DNA of 36,292 bases from an uncultured Maribacter sp. (GTDB taxonomy: Bacteria; Bacteroidota; Bacteroidia; Flavobacteriales; Flavobacteriaceae). The DNA lies in assembly GCA_905479535.1 (NCBI GenBank), contig CAJQMW010000309.1:1-36292 (forward strand). The letters run 5' to 3'. A program made the position numbers and the translations under genes. The notes beneath the pieces were generated by a model. That model did no database searches. It was not told the DNA's origin and saw nothing but the letters and a program-made list of their open reading frames with translations. Below are positions 27,104 through 35,410 of the stretch, piece after piece. Every line of letters begins with the position of its first letter. Positions within the stretch are counted from its first letter, which is position 1.

Positions 27104-28390
27104 ATGAAGTATTACAACACTCTTTTGCTATTATTTCTTTCATTTTCGGTGTTTTCACAAACATCGTCCATAAAAAATACTGCGCCACTATTTTATGACG
27201 ATGGAAGAGAAGTAGGAATGTCCGAAGAAAGGTTGGCAAAAATTGACGCCATGCTGAATAAATCGGTCGTGGAAGGTAAATTACCCGGAATTGTAGCGCT
27301 AATTGCTCGAAACGGAAAAATCGTACTTCATAAAGCCTACGGAATGAGCGATAACCAAGTTGGAAAACCTTTGGAAAAAGATGCCATATTCAGAATAGCC
27401 TCTCAAACAAAAGCAATTACGGCTACCGCAGTAATGATTCTTTGGGAAGAAGGTAGGTTTAAACTGGACGACCCTATTTCAAAGTATTTACCAGAATTCA
27501 AGGAAGCTCAACTTTTGGATACCTTTAACGCAAGCGACTCGACCTACACTACGAAACCAGCAGAGAATCAGATTACAATTCGAGATTTAATTACACATAC
27601 TTCGGGAATTGGTTACGGCGTCATAGACGGTGATGAACAATTCAAGAAAATATACGCCAAGGCTGGCATTACCGATTTATTTACAACAGAAAATATCACT
27701 ATTGGGGAAAGTGTAGGAAAGCTTGCTAAACTACCCTTACATCATGAACCAGGAGAAAAATGGACCTACAGTGAGGGACTAGATGTTTTGGGCTATTTCA
27801 TAGAAGTCATTTCGGGGATGCCTTTTGATGATTTTCTCAGAACTCGGATTTTTGAGCCTTTAGGGATGAACGATACTTGGTTCTATTTGCCCAAAGACAA
27901 AACAGAGCGATTGGTTAACGTACAGAAAAAAGAAAACGGAAAGTGGGTAAAATATCCTATCACCTTTTATGATACGGATTATCCCGTTAAGGGAGCCAAA
28001 ACCTTCTTTTCAGGAGGGGCAGGTCTTTCCAGTACGGCAAAAGATTACGCAACTTTTTTACAGATGTATCTGAACATGGGGGAATTTAATGGCGTGCGTT
28101 TATTAAGCCGAACTACGGTAAACAGTATTATGGGCAACCAGATAGGAACCATTTGGGACGGCGGAAAAGATTACGGATTGGCATTTGCAATTATCAATGA
28201 AAAAGGTGAAGCTGCGGGAGGAGACGGAAGCATAGGCACCTTTGATTGGGGCGGTTATTTTAATACGCAATACTTTGCAGACCCGTCTGAAGAAATTATA
28301 GGGGTTTTAATGAAGCAAACCCAAGGCCCGGTAGATGACGCTACGGGATGGAAATTCAGACAAATGGTTTTTGCAGCGGTGGACGATTAA
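27104..28390 (+). CDS. Exported serine hydrolase, beta-lactamase/DD-peptidase superfamily
   Basis: 428 aa with a Sec signal peptide (MKYYNTLLLLFLSFSVFSQ). Nucleophile motif S100-Q-T-K103, second motif Y222-S-E224 in WTYSEGLDVLGYF, and third-motif equivalent FDWGGYFNTQYF. The sequence is related to EstB-like and class C beta-lactamase-like hydrolases and is a distant paralogue of the lipoprotein encoded at 11388, but lacks the lipobox. Periplasmic or secreted; substrate unknown. Likely monocistronic or co-transcribed with the secreted hypothetical gene 94 bp downstream. Confidence 0.9.
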   Translation: MKYYNTLLLLFLSFSVFSQTSSIKNTAPLFYDDGREVGMSEERLAKIDAMLNKSVVEGKLPGIVALIARNGKIVLHKAYGMSDNQVGKPLEKDAIFRIASQTKAITATAVMILWEEGRFKLDDPISKYLPEFKEAQLLDTFNASDSTYTTKPAENQITIRDLITHTSGIGYGVIDGDEQFKKIYAKAGITDLFTTENITIGESVGKLAKLPLHHEPGEKWTYSEGLDVLGYFIEVISGMPFDDFLRTRIFEPLGMNDTWFYLPKDKTERLVNVQKKENGKWVKYPITFYDTDYPVKGAKTFFSGGAGLSSTAKDYATFLQMYLNMGEFNGVRLLSRTTVNSIMGNQIGTIWDGGKDYGLAFAIINEKGEAAGGDGSIGTFDWGGYFNTQYFADPSEEIIGVLMKQTQGPVDDATGWKFRQMVFAAVDD

Positions 28391-28484
28391 ACCATTAAAT
28401 TGCAACCCATACAACTGCCCCACTACAACAAACTTCCCCCAAAAAACATTAGCTAAACAATTTAAACCTAATTAAAAAGGAACC

Positions 28485-29084
28485 ATGAAAAATCAATTTT
28501 TATCCACATTAGTCATGCTAGTAATGGTAGGTGCTACCGCTCAAAAATTAAAAGTACAGGAGGGAGATTTTGAAAATTTAAAAGGTATAGGCACCTATAC
28601 TGTGGTGTTTGATTACACCGATGTGCAGATACCTAAATTTGAGAATGAAGAGGAATTTCTGAAGGATAAAATGGACAAAAGGGAGAAAAAAGAGGCAGGT
28701 GATGGGGAACGTTTTAAAAATGATTGGTTCAATGATCGCCCAGATCGATACCACCCCAAATTCATTGAGTCGTTCAATAAAAGATTTGATGGTGAGGTTA
28801 AGGTTACCGAGGATGACGCCGAATACACTATGAAAATCCACACTACCAAAATATATCCAGGTTACAACGTGGGTATCGTTAGGCATAATGCTGAAATCGA
28901 CGCTACTTTTACCGTTTTCAAAACTGGAGACGAGGGCAACACATTATTTTCAGGAAGCTACAGAGATGTACAAGGAAGTGGCGCCATGGGTTATGACTAC
29001 AACTCGGGATATAGAATTTCGGAATGTTACGCCAAACTTGCAAAAAATATTGCCGGAGTAATCAAGAAAAAAGTTTTAAAATAA
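28485..29084 (+). CDS. Exported hypothetical protein
   Basis: 199 aa; not recognised. The N-terminus MKNQFLSTLVMLVMVGATAQ is a signal peptide, probably cleaved after TAQ or nearby. The mature part has a highly charged stretch near residues 54-90 (EFLKDKMDKREKKEAGDGERF) and a beta-rich C-terminal half (YTMKIHTTKIYPGYNVGIVRHNAEIDATFTVF, then TLFSGSYRDVQGSGAMGYDYNSGYRISECYAKLAKNIAG). The pattern recalls small periplasmic or outer-membrane-associated Bacteroidota proteins. A GGA-rich start region (AAAAAGGAACC before the ATG) gives a fair ribosome binding site. Ends at a good terminator hairpin. Confidence 0.8.
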   Translation: MKNQFLSTLVMLVMVGATAQKLKVQEGDFENLKGIGTYTVVFDYTDVQIPKFENEEEFLKDKMDKREKKEAGDGERFKNDWFNDRPDRYHPKFIESFNKRFDGEVKVTEDDAEYTMKIHTTKIYPGYNVGIVRHNAEIDATFTVFKTGDEGNTLFSGSYRDVQGSGAMGYDYNSGYRISECYAKLAKNIAGVIKKKVLK

Positions 29085-29106
29085 ACCGTAATCAGAAATG
29101 GTTTAT

Positions 29107-29140
29107 AAACGCTGGCACTATGTGCTAGCGTTTTCTCTTT
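29107..29140 (+). terminator. Terminator hairpin overlapping the 3' end of the convergent halogenase-like gene
   Basis: Twelve-base-pair stem (29107-29118 with 29122-29133, one G-T pair) and a 3-nt loop, followed by TTTTCTCTTT. It serves the plus-strand gene. The stop codon and last codons of the minus-strand gene lie inside the hairpin. Confidence 0.75.
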
Positions 29141-30362
29141 CCATATCGGTGATATGGGCAACCGTTCTAACCAGACGGTGGTGATTTTTTACAAACGGAT
29201 TTGTCTTATCCCAGACATAACCCGCAAGTACGGCGCAAATCTGGGATTTTATTATGGGGTTTTCAGAATCGGTAAAGAAAATTTTTTGAAGATTACCCGT
29301 ATACCACTCCTTTACATAGGTTGAAAAAACATTAACGCCATCAAGCATATATTTGGAATAGTCGGTTTCCCAATCTACCTGCTCACCCTTTAATTCTTTT
29401 GCTATCATTTTGGCAGCTAAGTGTGCTGACTCCGTCGCAAATGTAACACCAGAGGAAAAAACAGGATCTAAAAATTCTGCACTATTGCCCGTAAGGACAT
29501 ATCCATCACCATATAATTTAGTAACAGATTTGGCAATGTTCTTTATCATTTTAGGTTCAAATTTATAAGGCACTCCATCGAACCTATCCAAATAGTGGTT
29601 GGAAAGCTTCATCATTTGTTGAAGCTTTTCGGTATTGCTACCCTCAAAGGATTCCAAATAATCCGTTGGTCCCACGTAACCTATGCTCGTATCTCCGTTT
29701 GAAAAAGGAATTACCCATAGCCAAGTCTCCAAGCTTACAATATCAAACGTAATGCGATGTCCTTCCCAACCATCCGGTCTTCTAACATCCTTTACGTGGG
29801 TAAATATTGAGCAATGCTTGGGAATCTCGGAAGGTTTGTCCAAACCTAACAATCTAGGTAAGACCCGTCCAAAACCACTGGAATCTATGATATATTTTGC
29901 TTCAATTTGAGATGGGTTTCCGTCTGCATCTAAAATAGTTGTTGTGGAGATACCATTCGAAAATTCTACGGCCGTAACTTCTTTTTCAAAAGCAATATCC
30001 ACTCCCCTTTTCGTCAATTCATCGGTTAGGGTTTTGTCAAATTCCGCCCGTGGAACTTGCCAGGTCCAATCCCAGCCTTTGGTATGTTTTTTACTGAAAT
30101 CAAATTCGCAGACCTTTGAACCTTTCATAAATCTGGCCCCGGTCTTTACCTCAAAACCTTTAGCTTTAAGACAATCCATAAGACCAACGGCCTCAAAATG
30201 GTCCATGCAGCGGGGTATTAGGCTCTCCCCAATGACAAACCGAGGAAACTTATTTTTCTCAACGACCTTTACGGATAGTCCGTTATTATGCAGATACGAA
30301 GCTGCCACAGCGCCCGATGGTCCCGCCCCAATTATCAACACGTCTACATTTTCCTTTGTCAT
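29118..30362 (-). CDS. Flavin-dependent halogenase-like FAD oxidoreductase
   Basis: 414 aa. FAD-binding GAGPSG (12-17) is followed by FPRFVIGESLIPR (39-51), typical of phenol/pyrrole-type flavin halogenases and their relatives. KGFEVKTGARF carries K73, a candidate for the lysine that handles hypohalous acid. W214-L-W-V-I-P219 fits the halogenase W-x-W-x-I-P motif, and F297-L-D-P-V-F-S-S-G305 fits the F-x-x-P-x-x-S-x-G type motif. Non-halogenating relatives (geranylgeranyl-reductase-like oxidoreductases) share part of this, so activity is inferred. It is divergent from the ammonia-lyase operon (116 bp spacer), which places it with the pigment genes and suggests action on an aromatic head group. 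Confidence 0.75.
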   Translation of the reverse strand: MTKENVDVLIIGAGPSGAVAASYLHNNGLSVKVVEKNKFPRFVIGESLIPRCMDHFEAVGLMDCLKAKGFEVKTGARFMKGSKVCEFDFSKKHTKGWDWTWQVPRAEFDKTLTDELTKRGVDIAFEKEVTAVEFSNGISTTTILDADGNPSQIEAKYIIDSSGFGRVLPRLLGLDKPSEIPKHCSIFTHVKDVRRPDGWEGHRITFDIVSLETWLWVIPFSNGDTSIGYVGPTDYLESFEGSNTEKLQQMMKLSNHYLDRFDGVPYKFEPKMIKNIAKSVTKLYGDGYVLTGNSAEFLDPVFSSGVTFATESAHLAAKMIAKELKGEQVDWETDYSKYMLDGVNVFSTYVKEWYTGNLQKIFFTDSENPIIKSQICAVLAGYVWDKTNPFVKNHHRLVRTVAHITDMERENAST

Positions 30363-30407
30363 GACCGTATTTCCAATAATTTCACTATCCTAATTCGCCA
30401 AAAATTT

Positions 30408-30415
30408 TAATTTTG
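30408..30415 (+). promoter_or_regulatory. Candidate -7 element for the ammonia-lyase operon
   Basis: TAATTTTG is an exact TAxxTTTG match, 63 bp before the ATG. A -33 element is not evident at the usual distance. Confidence 0.4.
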
Positions 30416-30445
30416 CGCATCAAGTTGCTTATTTTTACGTACTAA

Positions 30446-30460
30446 GGTATTATTAATACC
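30446..30460. promoter_or_regulatory. Perfect inverted repeat in the ammonia-lyase leader
   Basis: GGTATTA, one central T, then TAATACC: a 15-bp palindrome 18 bp upstream of the ATG and downstream of the candidate -7 element. The position suits a repressor operator. Confidence 0.4.
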
Positions 30461-30478
30461 GGACAGAATCAACCATAC

Positions 30479-32014
30479 ATGCCAGAAATTAAGGGGAAGT
30501 TAGGAATATCGGATTTTTACGATGTAATTTTTGATGAAAAGTCCATAACGCTTACTGATGAGCTATTGGACACCGTTCAAAAAAGCTTTGATTTTCTAAA
30601 GGAATTTTCTAAAAACAAAGTGATTTACGGGGTCAATACAGGGTTCGGACCCATGGCCCAATATAAAATTAAGGATTCCGAAACCTTACAACTACAGTAT
30701 AACCTCATTCGAAGCCATGCCTCTGGAACAGGCAATCCCATTACTTCAAAATACGTGAAGGCCGCTATGCTAGCACGTCTAAACACTTTGAGTTTGGGCA
30801 ACTCAGGGGTTCATGTCTCGGTGATTACCGTTATGGCGGAGCTTATCAACAAAGACATTATACCCTTAATCTATGAACATGGCGGCGTTGGTGCAAGCGG
30901 GGATTTGGTACAATTGGCCCATTTGGCCTTAGTGCTGATAGGAGAAGGGGAAGTATTCTATAAGGGTGACCGAAGACCTACCCGAGAAGTATTTGAACTG
31001 GAAGGAATACGACCTATTAAAGTGGTGCTTCGTGAAGGATTGGGACTTATAAACGGCACCTCCGTAATGACAGGAATCGGTATCGTAAACACTATTTATA
31101 CGAGACGATTGCTGGAATGGGTCATTTCTTGTTCCTCTGCCATAAACGAGATTGTTGAGGCTTATGACGATCATTTGTCCTACGACCTCAACCAGACCAA
31201 AAAACACCTTGGTCAACGAGAGATCGCAAGATCCATGCGAAGTCATCTAGAGGATAGTTCGCTCACCCGAAAACGGGAACATCATCTTTATACGGATAAC
31301 AACGGAGTTTCAGTATTCGAAGAAAAAGTGCAAGAGTATTACTCCATCCGTTGTGTCCCGCAAATTTTAGGGCCTATTCTGGATACCCTAAACGAAGTAG
31401 AACGCATTCTTATAGAGGAGGTGAATTCCGCCAATGACAACCCCATTGTGAACGTTGAGAAACAACATGTATACCATGGCGGTAATTTTCATGGGGACTA
31501 TGTTTCACTGGAGATGGACAAACTCAAGATAGTTGTTACTAAAATGAGCATGCTGGCGGAACGTCAATTAAACTATTTATTGAATTCCAAATTGAACGAT
31601 ATCTTGCCTCCATTCGTTAATTTAGGTACATTAGGGTTAAATTTTGGCATGCAAGGTGTACAGTTCACGGCAACTTCCACCACTGCGGAGAATCAGATGC
31701 TGTCCAATCCCATGTACGTTCATAGCATCCCTAATAACAATGACAATCAGGATATCGTTAGTATGGGTACCAACGCTGCCCTAATCACTAAGAAAGTTAT
31801 AGAGAATGCCTTTGAAGTTGTTGCCATAGAAATGATTACGGTAGTGCAGGCGATTGAATATTTAGGAGTTAAGGATAAGGTTTCTTCTAAGACCAAAAAA
31901 ATGTACGATGCCGTTCGTAACATAGTCCCCCCATTTAAAGAAGACGAGGTCATGTACCCGTATGTGAATGAAGTAAAGAACTATATTATTAATCATCAAA
32001 ACAAAAAATCATGA
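30479..32014 (+). CDS. Aromatic amino acid ammonia-lyase, probably tyrosine ammonia-lyase
   Basis: 511-aa MIO-dependent lyase. Y50 in VIYGVNTGFGPMAQY is the catalytic tyrosine, A139-S140-G141 in GGVGASGDLVQLAHLALV forms the MIO cofactor, and S79-H80 in LIRSHASGTG is the substrate-selectivity pair. The sequence closely resembles the Flavobacterium johnsoniae tyrosine ammonia-lyase as I remember it, which also has S-H there; histidine ammonia-lyase activity is the main alternative. It would make 4-coumarate, the starter of flexirubin-type aryl polyenes. The gene heads the operon and overlaps the next one by ATGA. Confidence 0.9.
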   Translation: MPEIKGKLGISDFYDVIFDEKSITLTDELLDTVQKSFDFLKEFSKNKVIYGVNTGFGPMAQYKIKDSETLQLQYNLIRSHASGTGNPITSKYVKAAMLARLNTLSLGNSGVHVSVITVMAELINKDIIPLIYEHGGVGASGDLVQLAHLALVLIGEGEVFYKGDRRPTREVFELEGIRPIKVVLREGLGLINGTSVMTGIGIVNTIYTRRLLEWVISCSSAINEIVEAYDDHLSYDLNQTKKHLGQREIARSMRSHLEDSSLTRKREHHLYTDNNGVSVFEEKVQEYYSIRCVPQILGPILDTLNEVERILIEEVNSANDNPIVNVEKQHVYHGGNFHGDYVSLEMDKLKIVVTKMSMLAERQLNYLLNSKLNDILPPFVNLGTLGLNFGMQGVQFTATSTTAENQMLSNPMYVHSIPNNNDNQDIVSMGTNAALITKKVIENAFEVVAIEMITVVQAIEYLGVKDKVSSKTKKMYDAVRNIVPPFKEDEVMYPYVNEVKNYIINHQNKKS

Positions 32015-33132
32015 GAACACTTTTTACACTTATTTTAAGCATTTGTTTCACTTTTTCCTTTGCTCAAGAATTGGCATTGGTAAGGGAAGACGGCCTGTTT
32101 GGCTACATCAACACTTCTGGTGAATACGCTATCCAACCTCAATTTGAAAAAGCCAAAAGTTTTTCTGAAGGTTTAGCGGCCGTGGAGAAAGAAAAGACAT
32201 GGGGATTTATAAACACCTCCGGGGAGTGGGAACTGGAACCGGAATATGACAAGGTAAAATACTTTAATTCGGGGTATGCGCTCGTTCTAAAGGATGACCA
32301 ATGGCGTTACATAGATGCATCCGGAAAAGAATTGGAAGCACCCGTGAGTGACAAATACTATGATTTTGAGGAGGGTGTCGCCTTAATCCGTCAGAATGAT
32401 AAAATCGGACTTATTGATACATCAGGTAAAACTGTTTTAGAACCTTCTTTTGATGAGATAAAGGAATTTAGGGAAGGTCATGCCAAGGTAAGAAAGGGAG
32501 AGCTCTGGGGTATGATAAACACTAAAGGAGAAACTGTTATCCCTGCAGAATATGAAGAAATAGGAAACACGTATAGTGACTCGGGAGTTTATGGTAAAAA
32601 AGGTGACGATTTTGGAATTATCCACAATGGAACTTTTAATGTAATAGAAGGTGCGGATAAAGTCTGGAATTTTCATGGAGATTCCGGCCTTACCTATGCC
32701 AGAAAAGATAAAAAAACAGGCTTCGTAAACTCTCAAGGCGAATGGGTCATTGCTCCAGATTTTGATAAGGTAAGGGCATTCTCCAATGGTTTGGCACCTG
32801 TGGCCAAAGGTAAAATGTGGGGTTATATTAATACCAAAGGTGAAACGGTAATTGATTTTCAATATAGGGATGCTGAAGTCTTTTCCGAAAACGGGTTGGC
32901 CCCGGTAAAAGAAAAAGACTGGGGATTTATTGATACTTCTGGAAATTTAATCATTCCAATGGATTACGATATCACAGCTGGTCTAGCTTTTCTTTCGGGA
33001 AATAACGACAAAGGTTTCTTAGGGGAATTTGCTCGTTTGAAATCAAAAAAAGGTTGGGGGTTTTTCAATACAAAAGGAGAACTTTTAGGGAACAAATGGT
33101 ACCAAAATGCGGAACCGTTCGTTAAGAACTAA
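32011..33132 (+). CDS. Exported WG-repeat protein
   Basis: 373 aa with signal peptide MRTLFTLILSICFTFSFAQ. About nine WG-type repeats follow, each built as W/F-G-(F/Y/L)-I-(N/D)-T-x-G-x-x-x-(I/L)-x-P-x-(F/Y)-(E/D) plus a connecting strand (for example TWGFINTSGEWELEPEYDKV, LWGMINTKGETVIPAEYEE, MWGYINTKGETVIDFQY). WG repeats fold as a beta-rich binding scaffold, with no catalytic residues implied. The start codon overlaps the ammonia-lyase stop (ATGA), so translation is likely coupled, and the FabG-type gene follows 23 bp later. It therefore belongs to the pigment operon in expression, though its role there is unknown. Confidence 0.9.
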   Translation: MRTLFTLILSICFTFSFAQELALVREDGLFGYINTSGEYAIQPQFEKAKSFSEGLAAVEKEKTWGFINTSGEWELEPEYDKVKYFNSGYALVLKDDQWRYIDASGKELEAPVSDKYYDFEEGVALIRQNDKIGLIDTSGKTVLEPSFDEIKEFREGHAKVRKGELWGMINTKGETVIPAEYEEIGNTYSDSGVYGKKGDDFGIIHNGTFNVIEGADKVWNFHGDSGLTYARKDKKTGFVNSQGEWVIAPDFDKVRAFSNGLAPVAKGKMWGYINTKGETVIDFQYRDAEVFSENGLAPVKEKDWGFIDTSGNLIIPMDYDITAGLAFLSGNNDKGFLGEFARLKSKKGWGFFNTKGELLGNKWYQNAEPFVKN

Positions 33133-33155
33133 CTACTACCTGTGGCAGGAAAAAA

Positions 33156-33902
33156 ATGAAAGAGGAAAAAATTAAATATGCATTGGTTACTGGTGGTTCC
33201 AGAGGTATTGGACGTGCAATATGCATCGCCCTCGCCAATGATTTGGATTACCGCTTATTGATTAATTACAACTCTAGCGAAGATCCAGCTAAGGAAACAC
33301 TTAAATTGGTAAGTGAAGCCGGTGGACAAGGCGAACTTCTTCAGTTTGACGTCACCGATAGCGAAGCCGTTAAGTCCACTTTGGATAACTGGCTTACATC
33401 GAACAAAAATGCGATTATAGAAGTGGTTATAAACAACGCAGGGATCAAAAAAGATGGCCTGTTCATGTGGATGCCAAAAGAGGATTGGTCTTCCGTAATC
33501 AACACAAGCTTAAACGGATTTTTCAACGTTACCAATGCACTCATCCAAAAATTACTAACGAACAGGTACGGCCGAATTATTAATATAGTCTCGGTTTCCG
33601 GATTAAAAGGAACTCCTGGTCAGACCAATTATTCTGCCGCAAAAAGTGCCGTTATCGGTGCTACAAAAGCTCTTGCACAAGAGGTGGCACAAAGGAACGT
33701 AACGGTGAATGCCATTGCCCCAGGATTTGTAGACACCGATATGACCAGCGAACTTGACGAAAGTGAACTTAAAAAAATGATACCCTTGAACAGGTTTGGA
33801 AAACCGGAAGAAGTGGCCGATTTAGTTTCGTTTATTGCATCAAGAAAATCTTCTTATATTACTGGGGAGGTCATTAATATTAACGGAGGAATCTATTCTT
33901 AA
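33156..33902 (+). CDS. FabG-type 3-oxoacyl-ACP reductase (SDR)
   Basis: 248-aa short-chain dehydrogenase. Cofactor motif TGGSRGIGRA from residue 12, NNAG in the centre, catalytic Y159-x-x-x-K163 (NYSAAKSAV), and the C-terminal FIASRKSSYITGEVININGG typical of FabG. It would reduce 3-oxoacyl-ACP intermediates with NADPH. Its position between the lyase/WG genes and a ketosynthase plus ACP points to the aryl-polyene pathway rather than housekeeping fatty acid synthesis. Spacing to the ketosynthase is 15 bp. Confidence 0.92.
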   Translation: MKEEKIKYALVTGGSRGIGRAICIALANDLDYRLLINYNSSEDPAKETLKLVSEAGGQGELLQFDVTDSEAVKSTLDNWLTSNKNAIIEVVINNAGIKKDGLFMWMPKEDWSSVINTSLNGFFNVTNALIQKLLTNRYGRIINIVSVSGLKGTPGQTNYSAAKSAVIGATKALAQEVAQRNVTVNAIAPGFVDTDMTSELDESELKKMIPLNRFGKPEEVADLVSFIASRKSSYITGEVININGGIYS

Positions 33903-33917
33903 CCTAATCGCAGACCA

Positions 33918-35135
33918 ATGAGGAAAGTCGTAATTACGGGTATGGGAATTTATTCTTGTATTGGTAAAAATCTACAGGAAGTAAAAGATTCGCTGTATAA
34001 TGGAAAATCTGGAATTATCTATGATCCGGTACGAGCCGAATTCGGATATAGATCGGCCTTAACTGGTTTTGTCGAAGACCCAGATCTAAAGTCCTACTTA
34101 TCCAGAAGACAACGCATAAGCATGGGAGAGGAAAGCAGGTACGCCTACATGGCTACCATCGAAGCGATGCAAAATGCAAAAATGGATGAAGATTTTTTTG
34201 GTCAGCATGAAGTAGGCATCATTTACGGGAACGACAGTACCGCATTGTCCGTAATCGAGTCCATTGATACTATCCGAGAAAAAAAGGATACCACTTTGGT
34301 AGGTTCAGGTGCCATATTCAAGGCCATGAACTCCTCTGTTACCATGAACCTCTCTACTATTTTTAAGTTGACGGGTATTAATTTTACCTTGAGTGCAGCT
34401 TGTGCCAGTGGTTCACATTCCATAGGAATAGCCTACCATTTGATAAAAAGTGGTCTTCAGGATTGCATCATAACCGGTGGCGCACAAGAAATAAACCATT
34501 TGGCGATGGCAAGTTTTGACGGGCTTGGCGTTTTTGCCATGAGGCAGCATGAGCCTACAAAAGCCTCCCGACCATTTGACAAAGAAAGAGACGGCCTTAT
34601 ACCTAGCGGTGGCGCCGCAACCGTAATATTAGAAAGCTACGAATCTGCCTTAAAACGTGGCGCACCTATTTTAGCGGAAGTAGTGGGATACGGATTTTCT
34701 TCCAATGGCGCACACATCTCTACCCCTAATGTTGAGGGTCCGTCGCGAGCAATGAGCAAGGCATTGTTAGACGCGAGCTTGGAAGCTTCGGCCATAGATT
34801 ATGTAAACGCACATGCCACTTCCACCCCTGTTGGAGATGCCAACGAGGCCAAAGCAATTTTCAATATTTTCGGAAAAAGCAATCCGTTGGTCAGTTCTAC
34901 AAAATCCATGACCGGTCATGAATGTTGGATGGCTGGCGCGAGCGAGGTAATTTATTCTGTATTGATGATGAAAAACAATTTTGTCGCCCCAAATATCAAT
35001 CTGGAAAATCCCGACGAAGATTCTATAAAACTTAACATTGCCAGAGAAAGGGTAGATAAAAAAATTGATGTATTTTTGTCCAATTCATTCGGGTTTGGCG
35101 GTACGAACTCCGCCTTGATCGTAAAAAATTGCTAG
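33918..35135 (+). CDS. FabF-like beta-ketoacyl-ACP synthase
   Basis: 405-aa thiolase-fold condensing enzyme. Catalytic triad C162 in LSAACASGSHSIG, H299 in NAHATSTPVGD and H334 in TKSMTGHECWMAGASE, with K329 just before; FGFGGTNSALIV closes the domain. The triad is complete, so it should be the active chain-elongating subunit. The usual FabF gatekeeper stretch reads FDGLGVFAM. Next to an ACP (6-bp spacing), it would extend an aromatic starter with malonyl units in the pigment pathway. A second, chain-length-factor-type ketosynthase, if any, lies outside the window. Confidence 0.93.
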   Translation: MRKVVITGMGIYSCIGKNLQEVKDSLYNGKSGIIYDPVRAEFGYRSALTGFVEDPDLKSYLSRRQRISMGEESRYAYMATIEAMQNAKMDEDFFGQHEVGIIYGNDSTALSVIESIDTIREKKDTTLVGSGAIFKAMNSSVTMNLSTIFKLTGINFTLSAACASGSHSIGIAYHLIKSGLQDCIITGGAQEINHLAMASFDGLGVFAMRQHEPTKASRPFDKERDGLIPSGGAATVILESYESALKRGAPILAEVVGYGFSSNGAHISTPNVEGPSRAMSKALLDASLEASAIDYVNAHATSTPVGDANEAKAIFNIFGKSNPLVSSTKSMTGHECWMAGASEVIYSVLMMKNNFVAPNINLENPDEDSIKLNIARERVDKKIDVFLSNSFGFGGTNSALIVKNC

Positions 35136-35141
35136 CCAGAG

Positions 35142-35387
35142 ATGATGACCAAGGAACTTATTGTTGAAAAAATAATCGCCTTCCTCATTGAGGATTTTGA
35201 GGTCGAAGAAGAAGTGTTGGAACCAGGGGCCAATTTAAAGGATACCATAGGTCTAGACAGTCTAGATTTTGTCGATTTGGTAGTAGCCGTAGAAAGTAAT
35301 TTTGGCGTAAAACTTGTTGGTGAAGATTTTGTAAATGTGGTTACCTTGAACGATTTCTATAACCTCATTCAAAACAAATTGGACTAA
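35142..35387 (+). CDS. Acyl carrier protein
   Basis: 81-aa ACP. The phosphopantetheine attachment serine is S40 in GLDSLDFVDLVVAVE. It is acidic and helical, as usual. Two adjacent ATG codons start the gene. Located 6 bp after the ketosynthase and 23 bp before the acyltransferase, so it is the carrier dedicated to this operon, distinct from the housekeeping AcpP. Confidence 0.93.
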   Translation: MMTKELIVEKIIAFLIEDFEVEEEVLEPGANLKDTIGLDSLDFVDLVVAVESNFGVKLVGEDFVNVVTLNDFYNLIQNKLD

Positions 35388-35410
35388 TCCAATCTTAGCA
35401 CCTAGACTAA

